Assembly: GCA_032073245.1 (NCBI GenBank)
Contig: DAMANX010000027.1
Span: 1-64,000, forward strand
DNA from: QVMG01 sp032073245
GTDB lineage: Bacteria > Bacteroidota > Bacteroidia > Bacteroidales > Tannerellaceae
Direction: 5' to 3'
Length of the DNA stretch: 64,000 nt
The translations under genes and the position numbers were made by a program. This document shows positions 37,444-45,176 of the stretch, piece after piece (within the stretch, counting starts at the first letter, position 1; every line of letters begins with the position of its first letter). The notes below the pieces were generated by a model. It saw nothing but the letters and a program-made list of their open reading frames with translations. It did no database searches and was not told the origin of the DNA.

Positions 37444-37484
37444 AACAGGATCCAAATGTTATTTCATCCGGATCCTGTTATTTT
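37444..37484 (+). terminator. Terminator of queD-queE
   Basis: AACAGGATCC (37444-37453) pairs with GGATCCTGTT (37470-37479), followed by ATTTT. Confidence 0.75.
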
Positions 37485-37530
37485 CAAAAAATACAGATTG
37501 CCCCCTTTATCCTAACACAGTTTTGCCACC

Positions 37531-37746
37531 TTAACTCCACATAAAAGATTCTTCACAGATTCTCTCTATCTCTTTCTTCTCTAAATTACTAAAATTCTGT
37601 TTATTCAATTTTGCATAAAAAGTTGAATAGGATATGCCACATTCATTTAATATTACATTTCTTAATTGAATCTTTGGCTCTTCTTCCAAAGACTGATAAT
37701 ATTCTTTAAAAGATAATTCCAGCTTTTTTGTTGTCTCTTCTTTCAT
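37531..37746 (-). CDS. Small protein with a possible DNA-binding helix region (unknown)
   Basis: 71 residues from the ATG at 37746; a TTG one codon upstream is unlikely. I do not recognise the family. The C-terminal half, ILNECGISYSTFYAKLNK, reads like a helix-turn-helix (short turn at GIS, then a polar recognition-like helix). The N-terminal half is a charged amphipathic helix. It is divergent from a second HTH-like gene at 37853, and its own -7 box lies between them. A small regulator is the best guess. Confidence 0.6.
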   Translation of the reverse strand: MKEETTKKLELSFKEYYQSLEEEPKIQLRNVILNECGISYSTFYAKLNKQNFSNLEKKEIERICEESFMWS

Positions 37747-37777
37747 CAATATTATTTTTAGTCTTATATTTAGACTG

Positions 37778-37785
37778 CAAATATA
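37778..37785 (-). promoter_or_regulatory. -7 promoter box of the 71-residue protein
   Basis: On the minus strand this reads TATATTTG, 31 bp before the ATG. An AGTCT-N7-AGACT inverted repeat lies directly downstream (37760-37776), where an operator would sit. Confidence 0.5.
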
Positions 37786-37852
37786 GTAAAATTAAGTCAA
37801 TTCACCAATATTTTGACACCATAATTTATGTTAATTATAAAATGCAATTTAT

Positions 37853-38308
37853 ATGAAAGAAAAATACGAAGAATTTAACTATCTTGAAATAAAGAAATTA
37901 TTAACAGAAACACCCTCCATACCCAGCTTCAGAAAACTGGCACCAATTTTAGGCATACATCGCAATGTCTTAGATAGGGTCCTGAACGGAAAATCAAAGG
38001 GTGGCCTTAAAGATGAAGCATGGGATATATTAATTAATCTCTTTGCTCAGGAAAATATCTGTATATGTAAATCGGATTTCTACTATTCAGTATATCTACA
38101 TGAGAATATGCCGGAAAATAAAGTAGCAGATGAAGAGGATGATAAAAATGAAAATGAAGAGAAAGAATTTGTACCAAAAGAAGACTATGATAAATTAATG
38201 GAGGCATATAAAGACCGGACTCAAAAAGTAGTAGATCTTAATAAATTAATAGAACAACTGAAAGAGAAATTGAAATCACAAAAGAATATAGATGATCAAA
38301 ACATATAA
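37853..38308 (+). CDS. HTH and coiled-coil protein (unknown)
   Basis: 151 residues. The N-terminal third (about 20-60: PSFRKLAPILGIHRNVLDRVLNG) looks like a helix-turn-helix of the Cro/XRE kind. The middle (about 95-115) is an acidic linker, and the last 40 residues (DYDKLMEAYKDRTQKVVDLN onward) form a heptad coiled coil that would allow dimerisation. I cannot assign a family. The divergent gene on the other side of a 106-bp gap also carries an HTH-like motif, so the pair may control the region between them. Confidence 0.65.
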   Translation: MKEKYEEFNYLEIKKLLTETPSIPSFRKLAPILGIHRNVLDRVLNGKSKGGLKDEAWDILINLFAQENICICKSDFYYSVYLHENMPENKVADEEDDKNENEEKEFVPKEDYDKLMEAYKDRTQKVVDLNKLIEQLKEKLKSQKNIDDQNI

Positions 38309-38388
38309 ACAAGCAATATAATAGACAATATATATATATGTAATACTACCCAACACCAGGATTAATAAGGTATAATCATTTTTTATTG

Positions 38389-38396
38389 TATCTTTG
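38389..38396 (+). promoter_or_regulatory. -7 promoter box of prmA
   Basis: TATCTTTG, a perfect match, 43 bp before the chosen ATG at 38440. Longer upstream starts overlap it and are therefore unlikely. Confidence 0.6.
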
Positions 38397-38439
38397 CTTA
38401 GATGATTTTTACCAATTCAATGTCTTACATATTATAATA

Positions 38440-39288
38440 ATGAATTACTACGAAATAAATATCAACTACTCCACATCATTACCAGCTGAAATTATTAATG
38501 ATATTCTGGCGAGTGAACTCGGCGAGATCGGTTTTGAAAGTTTCACAGAAAAAAATAACGGCCTTCTGGCTTATATCCCGGAAACATTATACAATATAGA
38601 AATACTTCAAAAACAATTAGAAACCTTCCCTTTGGTTGATGTCACATTCCATACTACCGAACAATTAATTGTAGCTAAGGATTGGAATGAGGAGTGGGAA
38701 AAAAATTATTTTAAACCTATCCGGATAGGTACCGATTGTATCATTCGCGCTTCTTTTCATGAACCAGACCCTAATTTTACACATACTATCATCATTGATC
38801 CTAAAATGGCTTTTGGAACAGGTAACCATGAAACAACTTATTTAATGATCAGTGAGATATTGAAGCTGGATTTGACTGGAAAAGAAATCCTTGATATGGG
38901 TTGTGGTACCGCTGTTCTAGCGATTCTAGCTTCTTTAAAAGGAGCTAAACGAGTAACAGCAATAGATATTGATGAATGGGCATATAACAATGCACTGGAT
39001 AATATACAGTTAAATAATACAGAAGACATTCAGGTTGCCTTGGGTGGAGCTGAACGTATTTCCGAATATGCCCCTTTTGATATTATTTTCGCCAATATAA
39101 ACCGAAATATACTTTTACAGGATATAGGATATTACGCTGATAATCTAAGAATCGGCGGACAGCTTTTCATGAGTGGTTTTTACAACGAAGACATTCCCCT
39201 AATTGAGAAGGAATGCATCCATCAAGGTTTATCGCTCAATTCTGTAAGCGAAAAGAATAATTGGGTAGCCGTAATGGCTGTTAAGTAA
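38440..39288 (+). CDS. prmA: Ribosomal protein L11 methyltransferase
   Basis: A 282-residue SAM-dependent methyltransferase for ribosomal protein L11. PrmA signs are EWEKNYFKPIRIG, IDPKMAFGTGNHETT, the SAM-binding ILDMGCGTAVLAILASLKGA, the acidic IDIDEWAYNNA, and FANINRNIL in the position of the family's NxxR motif. The start at MNYYEININ fits family length and the promoter box; upstream in-frame codons do not. It is a single gene, with no strong terminator seen before the next unit. Confidence 0.95.
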   Translation: MNYYEININYSTSLPAEIINDILASELGEIGFESFTEKNNGLLAYIPETLYNIEILQKQLETFPLVDVTFHTTEQLIVAKDWNEEWEKNYFKPIRIGTDCIIRASFHEPDPNFTHTIIIDPKMAFGTGNHETTYLMISEILKLDLTGKEILDMGCGTAVLAILASLKGAKRVTAIDIDEWAYNNALDNIQLNNTEDIQVALGGAERISEYAPFDIIFANINRNILLQDIGYYADNLRIGGQLFMSGFYNEDIPLIEKECIHQGLSLNSVSEKNNWVAVMAVK

Positions 39289-39381
39289 TAATATATTTTA
39301 ACAATAAAAGGACAGAATGACTTAAACTATCTGGCCTTTATAAACGTTATCTTAGTATAAACATTTTAAAAGTAATTGATT

Positions 39382-39636
39382 ATGAAAAGTTCAGATTCAA
39401 AATTATTATTAGGTCTTGCTATTGGTGTTGCAGTTGGAGCAGCTGTTGGTTATTTGGTTGGTTCTGATAAAGGTGAAGAATTACTGGAAGAACTGAAAGA
39501 AATGGCAGGCAAAGCAAAAGAAGGCTTTAACGTTGCTGTTGAAAAAGCCAAAGCAACTGGTCAGGAAGCATTAAAAACAGCAAAGAGTTATAAAGATGAG
39601 GCTATGAAAACAGCCCATGATGCGATTGATGAATAA
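39382..39636 (+). CDS. YtxH-domain small membrane protein
   Basis: 84 residues from the ATG at 39382; a TTG 6 bp upstream is ignored. One glycine-rich transmembrane helix (LLLGLAIGVAVGAAVGYLVG) is followed by a long charged amphipathic helix rich in lysine, glutamate and alanine. This is the YtxH layout, found in general-stress and envelope proteins. It begins a three-gene unit with a holin-like membrane protein (7-bp gap) and a basic protein, all probably envelope-associated. Confidence 0.8.
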   Translation: MKSSDSKLLLGLAIGVAVGAAVGYLVGSDKGEELLEELKEMAGKAKEGFNVAVEKAKATGQEALKTAKSYKDEAMKTAHDAIDE

Positions 39637-39643
39637 TTAGTAT

Positions 39644-40063
39644 ATGGAAAAAGATTTAGGACAAATCTTCAATGAACTGAAAGATGATGTTTCAGTTTTT
39701 GTGGAGGCTAAAATTGAATTCCTGAAATTAACAGCATACGAGAGAGCCGGGAAACTTGTTTCCTCTCTCTCTTATATTCTGTTATTAGTTGTACTTGCTT
39801 TTTTTGCAACATTCTTCCTTTTTCTGGCCTTAGGATTTCTTCTGGGAGAATGGTTGAATTCAACAAGTGCAGGTATAGCCATAGTTGGAGGTATTTACCT
39901 CATTATAATCGGGATCTTAATTATGAGTAAAAAATGGTTCTCTGTGAAGATCATGAACAATGTGATCGACGCGCTGGATGGCGACGATGAGGACGAAGAC
40001 AAAAAGAATGACACAATTTATGGAAACAGTTCAATTAACCCCACTGGAACAACTCCGCTCTAA
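39644..40063 (+). CDS. Holin-like (Phage_holin_3_6/YqjE type) membrane protein
   Basis: 139 residues with an N-terminal amphipathic helix (about 1-35), two transmembrane helices (about 42-70 LLLVVLAFFATFFLFLALGF and 75-98 AGIAIVGGIYLIIIGILIM) and an acidic tail DGDDEDED. It matches the YqjE/holin-superfamily layout that commonly follows YtxH genes. It is not evidence of a prophage. Its end overlaps the start of the next gene by about 50 bp. Confidence 0.78.
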   Translation: MEKDLGQIFNELKDDVSVFVEAKIEFLKLTAYERAGKLVSSLSYILLLVVLAFFATFFLFLALGFLLGEWLNSTSAGIAIVGGIYLIIIGILIMSKKWFSVKIMNNVIDALDGDDEDEDKKNDTIYGNSSINPTGTTPL

Positions 40064-40415
40064 AAAAGAGCAGGCACGGATACAAAGTGAGATACAAAAG
40101 GACAAACTAAGCTCCAATCTGAAATATGTCCAAAGCAACGCAGGTAAACTAATTGTGAATGGTGTCACTTCTTCTATATTCCCCGGCAAATCCAATCAAT
40201 CAAAACCATCTTCATTACCTTCTACCTTAGCTGATATTGCACTTGGAGGTGCAAAAACCTATCTTAAAAGCAGTAAAGGAGGAGGCTTAGGTATTATTCC
40301 TTTAGTATGGGGGATTGCACAACCCTTTGTCTTAACCTGGGGAATTAAAGGAGCTAAAAAACTGGTAGGAAGCCTTTTTTCCGGCAAAAACAAGAAAAAC
40401 AAGAAAAAGAAGTAA
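40008..40415 (+). CDS. Basic protein of the YtxH/holin unit (unknown)
   Basis: About 135 residues. The likely start is the ATG at 40008 or 40020; an earlier ATG at 39978 lies deep in the preceding gene. The N-terminal part (about 10-40) is a charged helix, the middle is serine-rich, and a hydrophobic stretch near the C-terminus (GIIPLVWGIAQPFVLTWGI) may touch or cross the membrane. It ends in a lysine-rich tail (GKNKKNKKKK). The basic tail complements the acidic tail of the overlapping upstream gene, which suggests that the two proteins interact; that is inference. Confidence 0.65.
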   Translation: MTQFMETVQLTPLEQLRSKKEQARIQSEIQKDKLSSNLKYVQSNAGKLIVNGVTSSIFPGKSNQSKPSSLPSTLADIALGGAKTYLKSSKGGGLGIIPLVWGIAQPFVLTWGIKGAKKLVGSLFSGKNKKNKKKK

Positions 40416-40487
40416 TATCTAACAATTAATTTATGTTAGAGAGCATATTTTTATCCTGTTTTGTAAACAATTTACAAAAAACATAAT

Positions 40488-40495
40488 TACCTTTG
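40488..40495 (+). promoter_or_regulatory. -7 promoter box before the tiny lipoprotein and gapA
   Basis: TACCTTTG, a perfect match, 12 bp before the ATG at 40508. A TTTG at 40460-40463 could be the -33 element, although the spacing (24 bp) is long. It is the only good box upstream of gapA. Confidence 0.55.
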
Positions 40496-40507
40496 TAGTC
40501 GTAAATC

Positions 40508-40600
40508 ATGAACAAGATGAAACGTAGTATTGTACTTTTCGTAGCATTTTTATTTATGCTCGTATCGTTTATCTCATGTGCCACTCCTTGTGGCTGTTAG
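40508..40600 (+). CDS. Tiny lipoprotein (30 residues) in the gapA leader
   Basis: The frame MNKMKRSIVLFVAFLF continues to ISCATPCGC and stops at 40600. It has a positively charged start, a hydrophobic core and a lipobox-like FISC, so after cleavage only CATPCGC, seven residues with three cysteines, would remain. A -7 box lies 12 bp upstream and gapA starts 50 bp downstream with no terminator between, so the two are probably one transcript. It could be a real lipopeptide or a leader peptide. I know no named family. Confidence 0.55.
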   Translation: MNKMKRSIVLFVAFLFMLVSFISCATPCGC

Positions 40601-40650
40601 AAAGAACAATAGATAGTATTTTTTAATAAACCAATAAAAGTTTTATTACA

Positions 40651-41655
40651 ATGATTAAAGTAGGTATTAACGGTTTCGGCCGTATCGGACGTTTGGTTTT
40701 CCGTGCTGCACAGACAAGAAATGACATTGAAGTTGTTGGTATTAACGACTTGATTAGTGTTGAATACATGGAATACATGTTGAAATACGACACTGTTCAC
40801 GGTAAATTTAACGGTACCGTTGAAGTAAAAGATGGTAACTTAGTTGTAAACGGTAAATCAATCCGCGTAACTGCTGAAAGAAATCCTGCTGATTTGAAAT
40901 GGGATGCAATTGGTGCTGAATATGTTGTTGAATCTACAGGTTTATTCCTGTCTAAAGATACAGCTAAAGCTCACGTTGATGCTGGTGCAAAATATGTTGT
41001 TATGTCTGCTCCTTCTAAGGACGACACTCCAATGTTCGTTTGTGGTGTAAACTTAGATGCTTATGTAAAAGGAACTCAATATGTTTCTAACGCATCTTGT
41101 ACTACAAACTGTTTGGCTCCTATCGCTAAAGTATTGAACGACAAGTTCGGTATCACAGACGGTTTAATGACTACAGTACACGCAACTACAGCTACTCAAA
41201 AAACTGTAGACGGTCCTTCAGTAAAAGACTGGAGAGGTGGACGTGCTGCTGCTGGTAACATCATCCCTTCTTCTACAGGTGCTGCTAAAGCTGTAGGTAA
41301 AGTTATTCCTCAGTTAAATGGTAAATTAACAGGTATGTCTTTCCGTGTTCCTACTTTAGATGTTTCTGTTGTTGACTTGACAGTTAATTTGGCTAAGTCT
41401 GCTACATACGAAGAAATCAAAGCAGCTATGAAATCTGCTTCTGAAAACGAATTAAAAGGTATCCTGGGTTACACTGAAGAAGATGTTGTATCTTCTGACT
41501 TTATCGGTGACGCTCGTACTTCAATCTTCGACGCTAAAGCAGGTATTGCTTTGACTGACAAATTCGTTAAAGTTGTATCTTGGTATGACAACGAGTGGGG
41601 TTATTCAAACAAAGTGTTGGAATTGATCGCTCACATGGCAAAAGTAAACGGATAA
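40651..41655 (+). CDS. gapA: Glyceraldehyde-3-phosphate dehydrogenase, type I
   Basis: A 334-residue glycolytic enzyme. The Rossmann motif INGFGRIGRL begins at residue 5, and the catalytic C150 lies in ASCTTNCLAPIAK. TTVHATTATQKTVDG, RGGRAAAGNIIPSSTGAAKA and WYDNEWGYSNKV are standard. Codon use is visibly more uniform than in neighbours, as expected for a highly expressed gene. It is followed by a strong terminator. Confidence 0.98.
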   Translation: MIKVGINGFGRIGRLVFRAAQTRNDIEVVGINDLISVEYMEYMLKYDTVHGKFNGTVEVKDGNLVVNGKSIRVTAERNPADLKWDAIGAEYVVESTGLFLSKDTAKAHVDAGAKYVVMSAPSKDDTPMFVCGVNLDAYVKGTQYVSNASCTTNCLAPIAKVLNDKFGITDGLMTTVHATTATQKTVDGPSVKDWRGGRAAAGNIIPSSTGAAKAVGKVIPQLNGKLTGMSFRVPTLDVSVVDLTVNLAKSATYEEIKAAMKSASENELKGILGYTEEDVVSSDFIGDARTSIFDAKAGIALTDKFVKVVSWYDNEWGYSNKVLELIAHMAKVNG

Positions 41656-41671
41656 TTATCCAACTAGATAG

Positions 41672-41707
41672 AAAAAAGCCGCTTCCTTCTGGATGCGGCT
41701 TTTTTTT
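41672..41707 (+). terminator. Terminator of gapA
   Basis: AAAAAGCCGC pairs with GCGGCTTTTT around a 12-nt loop, followed by a T run. The next promoter box starts right after it. Confidence 0.9.
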
Positions 41708-41708
41708 G

Positions 41709-41716
41709 TACCTTTG
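41709..41716 (+). promoter_or_regulatory. -7 promoter box of miaA
   Basis: TACCTTTG, perfect match, 27 bp before the ATG at 41744. Confidence 0.6.
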
Positions 41717-41743
41717 CTTTGCGTAACGGTTGAAATTATAAAT

Positions 41744-42658
41744 ATGAACTATCAGCTTATTACAATATTAGGCCCTACAGCTTCTGGCAAAACACCTTTT
41801 GCTGCAGCTTTAGCTAATGATCTCAATACAGAGATTATTAGCGCTGATTCCCGCCAGATTTATCGGTCAATGGATATTGGAACAGGAAAGGATCTGGCTG
41901 ATTATATTGTAAACGGTAAGAAAATCCCATACCATTTGATAGATATTTGTGATCCGGGATATAAATACAATGTGTTTGAATATCAACATGACTTTCATCG
42001 GGCATACGAATCAATCCTACAAAAAGGTTTGTTACCGATTCTTTGTGGTGGAACAGGGATGTATATAGAAGCTGTTCTCAAAGGATATAAGTTGCTGGAT
42101 GTTCCTCCCAATCCTGAGTTGAGAGAATCATTAAAAAACAAAACGTTGACGCAACTTGAAAGTATTCTGGCATCTTATAAGACCTTACATAATAAAACGG
42201 ATGTCGACAGTGTTCAACGAGCTATCCGCGCCATTGAAATTGAAGAATACTATCGTGTAGAAGCTCCTGATATCAATGAATATGAACCGATACATAGCCT
42301 CATTATCGGAATAGACTTAGATAGGGAATTGCGAAGAGAAAAGATATCAAAACGCTTACGTGCCCGTTTAGATGAAGGTATGATTGATGAAGTGAAAAGT
42401 ATTCTTGCCACAGGAGTGTCACCTGATGACCTAATCTATTATGGCTTAGAATATAAATATCTTACATTATATATTATAGGCCAGTTGACATATCAAGAAA
42501 TGATTTCACAACTTGAAATTGCAATTCATCAGTTTGCTAAGCGACAAATGACCTGGTTTCGGGGTATGGAACGGCGTGGTAACAAAATCCATTGGATTGA
42601 TGCTACCCTTCCGACAGAAGAAAAGATTGAAATAACGAAGCAATTGATAATTGGCTAA
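41744..42658 (+). CDS. miaA: tRNA dimethylallyltransferase
   Basis: A 304-residue enzyme that adds a dimethylallyl group to A37 of tRNAs reading UNN codons. The P-loop GPTASGKT lies at residues 9-16, with SADSRQIYRSMDIGTGKD and CGGTGMYIEAVLKG after it. The ATG at 41744 is chosen because earlier in-frame codons overlap the terminator and promoter box. The first residue after the P-loop threonine is a proline (GKTPFAAAL), a small departure from the usual GKT/S-hydrophobic pattern. kdsA follows after 31 bp. Confidence 0.95.
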   Translation: MNYQLITILGPTASGKTPFAAALANDLNTEIISADSRQIYRSMDIGTGKDLADYIVNGKKIPYHLIDICDPGYKYNVFEYQHDFHRAYESILQKGLLPILCGGTGMYIEAVLKGYKLLDVPPNPELRESLKNKTLTQLESILASYKTLHNKTDVDSVQRAIRAIEIEEYYRVEAPDINEYEPIHSLIIGIDLDRELRREKISKRLRARLDEGMIDEVKSILATGVSPDDLIYYGLEYKYLTLYIIGQLTYQEMISQLEIAIHQFAKRQMTWFRGMERRGNKIHWIDATLPTEEKIEITKQLIIG

Positions 42659-42689
42659 GGCCGATCTTCGATTGATAATTGATAATTAT

Positions 42690-43493
42690 ATGATAACTAT
42701 AAATGATTTAAAAAGCGACAATTTCTTTCTGATGGCTGGGCCATGTGTTATTGAAGGAGAAGATATGGCACTTGAGATTGCCGAAAAAATTGTAAAGATC
42801 ACTGAAAAGCTTTCAATTCCATATATATTCAAGGGCTCTTACCGAAAAGCAAATCGTTCCCGTTTAGATTCATTTACGGGGATTGGCGATGAAAAAGCAT
42901 TGAAGATTCTTCGGAAGGTTAATGAGACATTTGGCATACCCACAGTTACCGATATCCATGAGAACCATGAAGCAGCTATTGCAGCCGAATATGTTGATGT
43001 TTTACAGATCCCGGCATTCCTTAGTCGTCAGACAGATCTTTTGGTAGCTGCTGCTCAAACCGGCAAAATAGTGAATATAAAAAAGGGACAATTCCTCTCC
43101 CCTGCTTCTATGCTGTTTGCCGCACAGAAAGTATTGGATGCGGGTAATAAAAACATTATGCTCACCGACAGAGGTACTTCTTTTGGATACACAGATCTGA
43201 TTGTGGATTATCGGGGAATTCCACAAATGCAGGAATTCGGCTATCCTGTAATTATGGACGTAACACACTCTTTACAGCAACCGAACCAAACATCCGGAGT
43301 AACTGGTGGACTTCCGACACTGATTGAAACTATTGCCAAAGCTGCAATCGCTGTAGGTGCTGATGGATTATTCATAGAAACCCATCCTCAACCTTGCAAA
43401 GCAAAATCCGATGGAGCTAATATGCTACAAATAGATTTATTGGAAGGATTACTTCGCAAATTAGTGCGTATTCGCGAAGCCATAAAAGAATAA
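42690..43493 (+). CDS. kdsA: 3-deoxy-D-manno-octulosonate 8-phosphate synthase
   Basis: A 267-residue enzyme that condenses arabinose 5-phosphate and phosphoenolpyruvate to Kdo-8-phosphate for lipopolysaccharide. Family motifs are AGPCVIEGED, FKGSYRKANRSRLDSFTG, TDIHE, KKGQFLSPASM, LTDRGTSFGY, DVTHSLQQPN and ETHPQPCKAKSDG. The ATG at 42690 is preferred; an upstream alternative would put unrelated residues before the first strand. It is likely co-transcribed with miaA. Confidence 0.97.
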   Translation: MITINDLKSDNFFLMAGPCVIEGEDMALEIAEKIVKITEKLSIPYIFKGSYRKANRSRLDSFTGIGDEKALKILRKVNETFGIPTVTDIHENHEAAIAAEYVDVLQIPAFLSRQTDLLVAAAQTGKIVNIKKGQFLSPASMLFAAQKVLDAGNKNIMLTDRGTSFGYTDLIVDYRGIPQMQEFGYPVIMDVTHSLQQPNQTSGVTGGLPTLIETIAKAAIAVGADGLFIETHPQPCKAKSDGANMLQIDLLEGLLRKLVRIREAIKE

Positions 43494-43524
43494 TAGATAC
43501 CCAAAACATTTAGTTTTCATTGAA

Positions 43525-43567
43525 AACGATCTTTACTTAGGAATAAACCCGATAAGTAAAGGTCGTT
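43525..43567. terminator. Bidirectional hairpin between kdsA and the M81 gene
   Basis: AACGATCTTTACTTA (43525-43539) pairs with TAAGTAAAGGTCGTT (43553-43567) with one G-U pair. The genes converge here. T runs are weak. Confidence 0.6.
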
Positions 43568-43586
43568 AACATATTATTATTCAAAT

Positions 43587-45134
43587 TTATTTTGCCACAA
43601 ACGGCACCAATTTAGCCGAAAGATCAGGCATTGGCATATCTCTGTCCAAAGGATACATGGGGCGTTCAATACGTTTATAAGGCAAGCCTAAAAGATCCTG
43701 ATTCACCCCACCTACAGTAAGAGCCATCGTCCAATCAGCTTGCATATCATATAGTTCAGGTTCCAGGTATCCTATCTTTACAACTACGACATCGGCTTCA
43801 CGGGGTTTCAGATTTAATTTTGTAAATTCACTCTCACGGTGGAAACCTTTTCTTACTTCCGTAACGATTACATATACACTACCTATTTTAACTGCGACTT
43901 CGGAGTTGTTTGCATTGTCGTATATAGCTGTTACCGTTCCCGATAATTTAACAGGAGGGGCAAAACGATCATCTACTTTTGCGCCAGCATATCCTTCGAT
44001 CTTATTTCCAACTCCTACTTCTTTTGCTTTTTTTACAAATTCAGGGCCGGGGATAGAAGCATAAATAAGAGTAGGCCCATTCTCAGATTTGAATTCCTCA
44101 CGTTTCAATATCTCTGTAATTGTCCATGTAACATCGCCGGCTCCACCTGCAGTTGGATTGTCACCTGTATCACTGATAAAATATGGTTTTTTTGAACTAG
44201 TTAATGCTTTGGCAAGGCATTCATCCAAAGTCCCTACGGGAGCTACAAATTCAAACTGATGACGCACGCTCCAGAAATGATGAGCCAGATATTCTGCCGT
44301 ACGTACAACCATATCTTTATCGTCACCTGTAACCATCACAGTTGCCCTATTACGCGGTTCGTCTGACCAGGCATAACCGATCCATATTGCAGCGTCGATA
44401 ATACCTTCCTGAGCCGCAGCTGGAGCAACGGCAGCATAGAGTGATTTAGCGGGTTCCACCCGTGTACTCGTTTGTTCTCCGGGAAGTAAGATAGGTACAG
44501 GGATCCATGCTTTATAAGTCGGACGGCCTTTTCCTGATTCAAGTCGTTCGATCAGATTATATACGGCTCTTTCTTTGGATTCCATTGTGTCTTCATGGGG
44601 AGCCATACGGTAACAGGTCATTAAATCAGTGTTTTCTGCTAGTGTCCAACTTACATTTCCATGCAAATCCATGCATGTAGATATAATAGGTTCTTTTCCT
44701 ATGACTTCCCGGATTCTGAGAATAAGATCACCTTCGGGATCATCCAAATCAACCACACTCATTGCCCCATGAATATCAAAAAACAAAGCATCATAAGGAG
44801 CATTTGCTTTTAATAAATCAAGTGTTTGCTTCACAAGTGATTCATAAGTTTCTCGTGTTACAGCCCCTCCGGGAGTTGTATTCGCAGTCATAGCAGGAAG
44901 CCACTCGGCCTTTTCACGCAACGGATTGCCCGGATGAAGAAAAGGATAAGAATTAAGCAATACATCTCCCGAACGTTTATTGAATGCCTCCTCTGTGGTT
45001 AATGCCGGAGAAAATGTACTCGATTCGATCCGCAATCCGGCAATACCGATACGCGGTCTTTTCTGAGCGCTAACAGCAAAGGACATTAATCCTACAATAA
45101 GAGTAAGTAATAGAAGTTTTCTTTGTGTTTTCAT
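43587..45134 (-). CDS. Exported M81-family (MlrC-like) metallopeptidase
   Basis: About 515 residues from the ATG at 45134, where a proper signal peptide starts (LLLLTLIVGLMSFAVSAQ). The extra codons upstream do not improve it. The N-terminal DUF1485 part has IAGLRIESSTFSP, FFDIHGAMSVVDLDDPEGD and STCMDLHGN, with aspartates and histidines expected to bind zinc. The C-terminal MlrC part has SDTGDNPTAGGAGDVT and the end VVKIGYLEPELYDMQADW. MlrC of Sphingomonas degrades microcystin fragments; the substrate in this organism is unknown. It lies 42 bp after the permease gene on the same strand. Confidence 0.9.
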   Translation of the reverse strand: MKTQRKLLLLTLIVGLMSFAVSAQKRPRIGIAGLRIESSTFSPALTTEEAFNKRSGDVLLNSYPFLHPGNPLREKAEWLPAMTANTTPGGAVTRETYESLVKQTLDLLKANAPYDALFFDIHGAMSVVDLDDPEGDLILRIREVIGKEPIISTCMDLHGNVSWTLAENTDLMTCYRMAPHEDTMESKERAVYNLIERLESGKGRPTYKAWIPVPILLPGEQTSTRVEPAKSLYAAVAPAAAQEGIIDAAIWIGYAWSDEPRNRATVMVTGDDKDMVVRTAEYLAHHFWSVRHQFEFVAPVGTLDECLAKALTSSKKPYFISDTGDNPTAGGAGDVTWTITEILKREEFKSENGPTLIYASIPGPEFVKKAKEVGVGNKIEGYAGAKVDDRFAPPVKLSGTVTAIYDNANNSEVAVKIGSVYVIVTEVRKGFHRESEFTKLNLKPREADVVVVKIGYLEPELYDMQADWTMALTVGGVNQDLLGLPYKRIERPMYPLDRDMPMPDLSAKLVPFVAK

Positions 45135-45176
45135 ACATTGTTTAGTTGATTGAATACACAAAATTAACATAACTTT

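Noticed and set aside
39644..40063. Phage holin as sign of a prophage
   Set aside because: The layout is the YqjE/holin-superfamily type found with YtxH in stress operons; there are no other phage genes.
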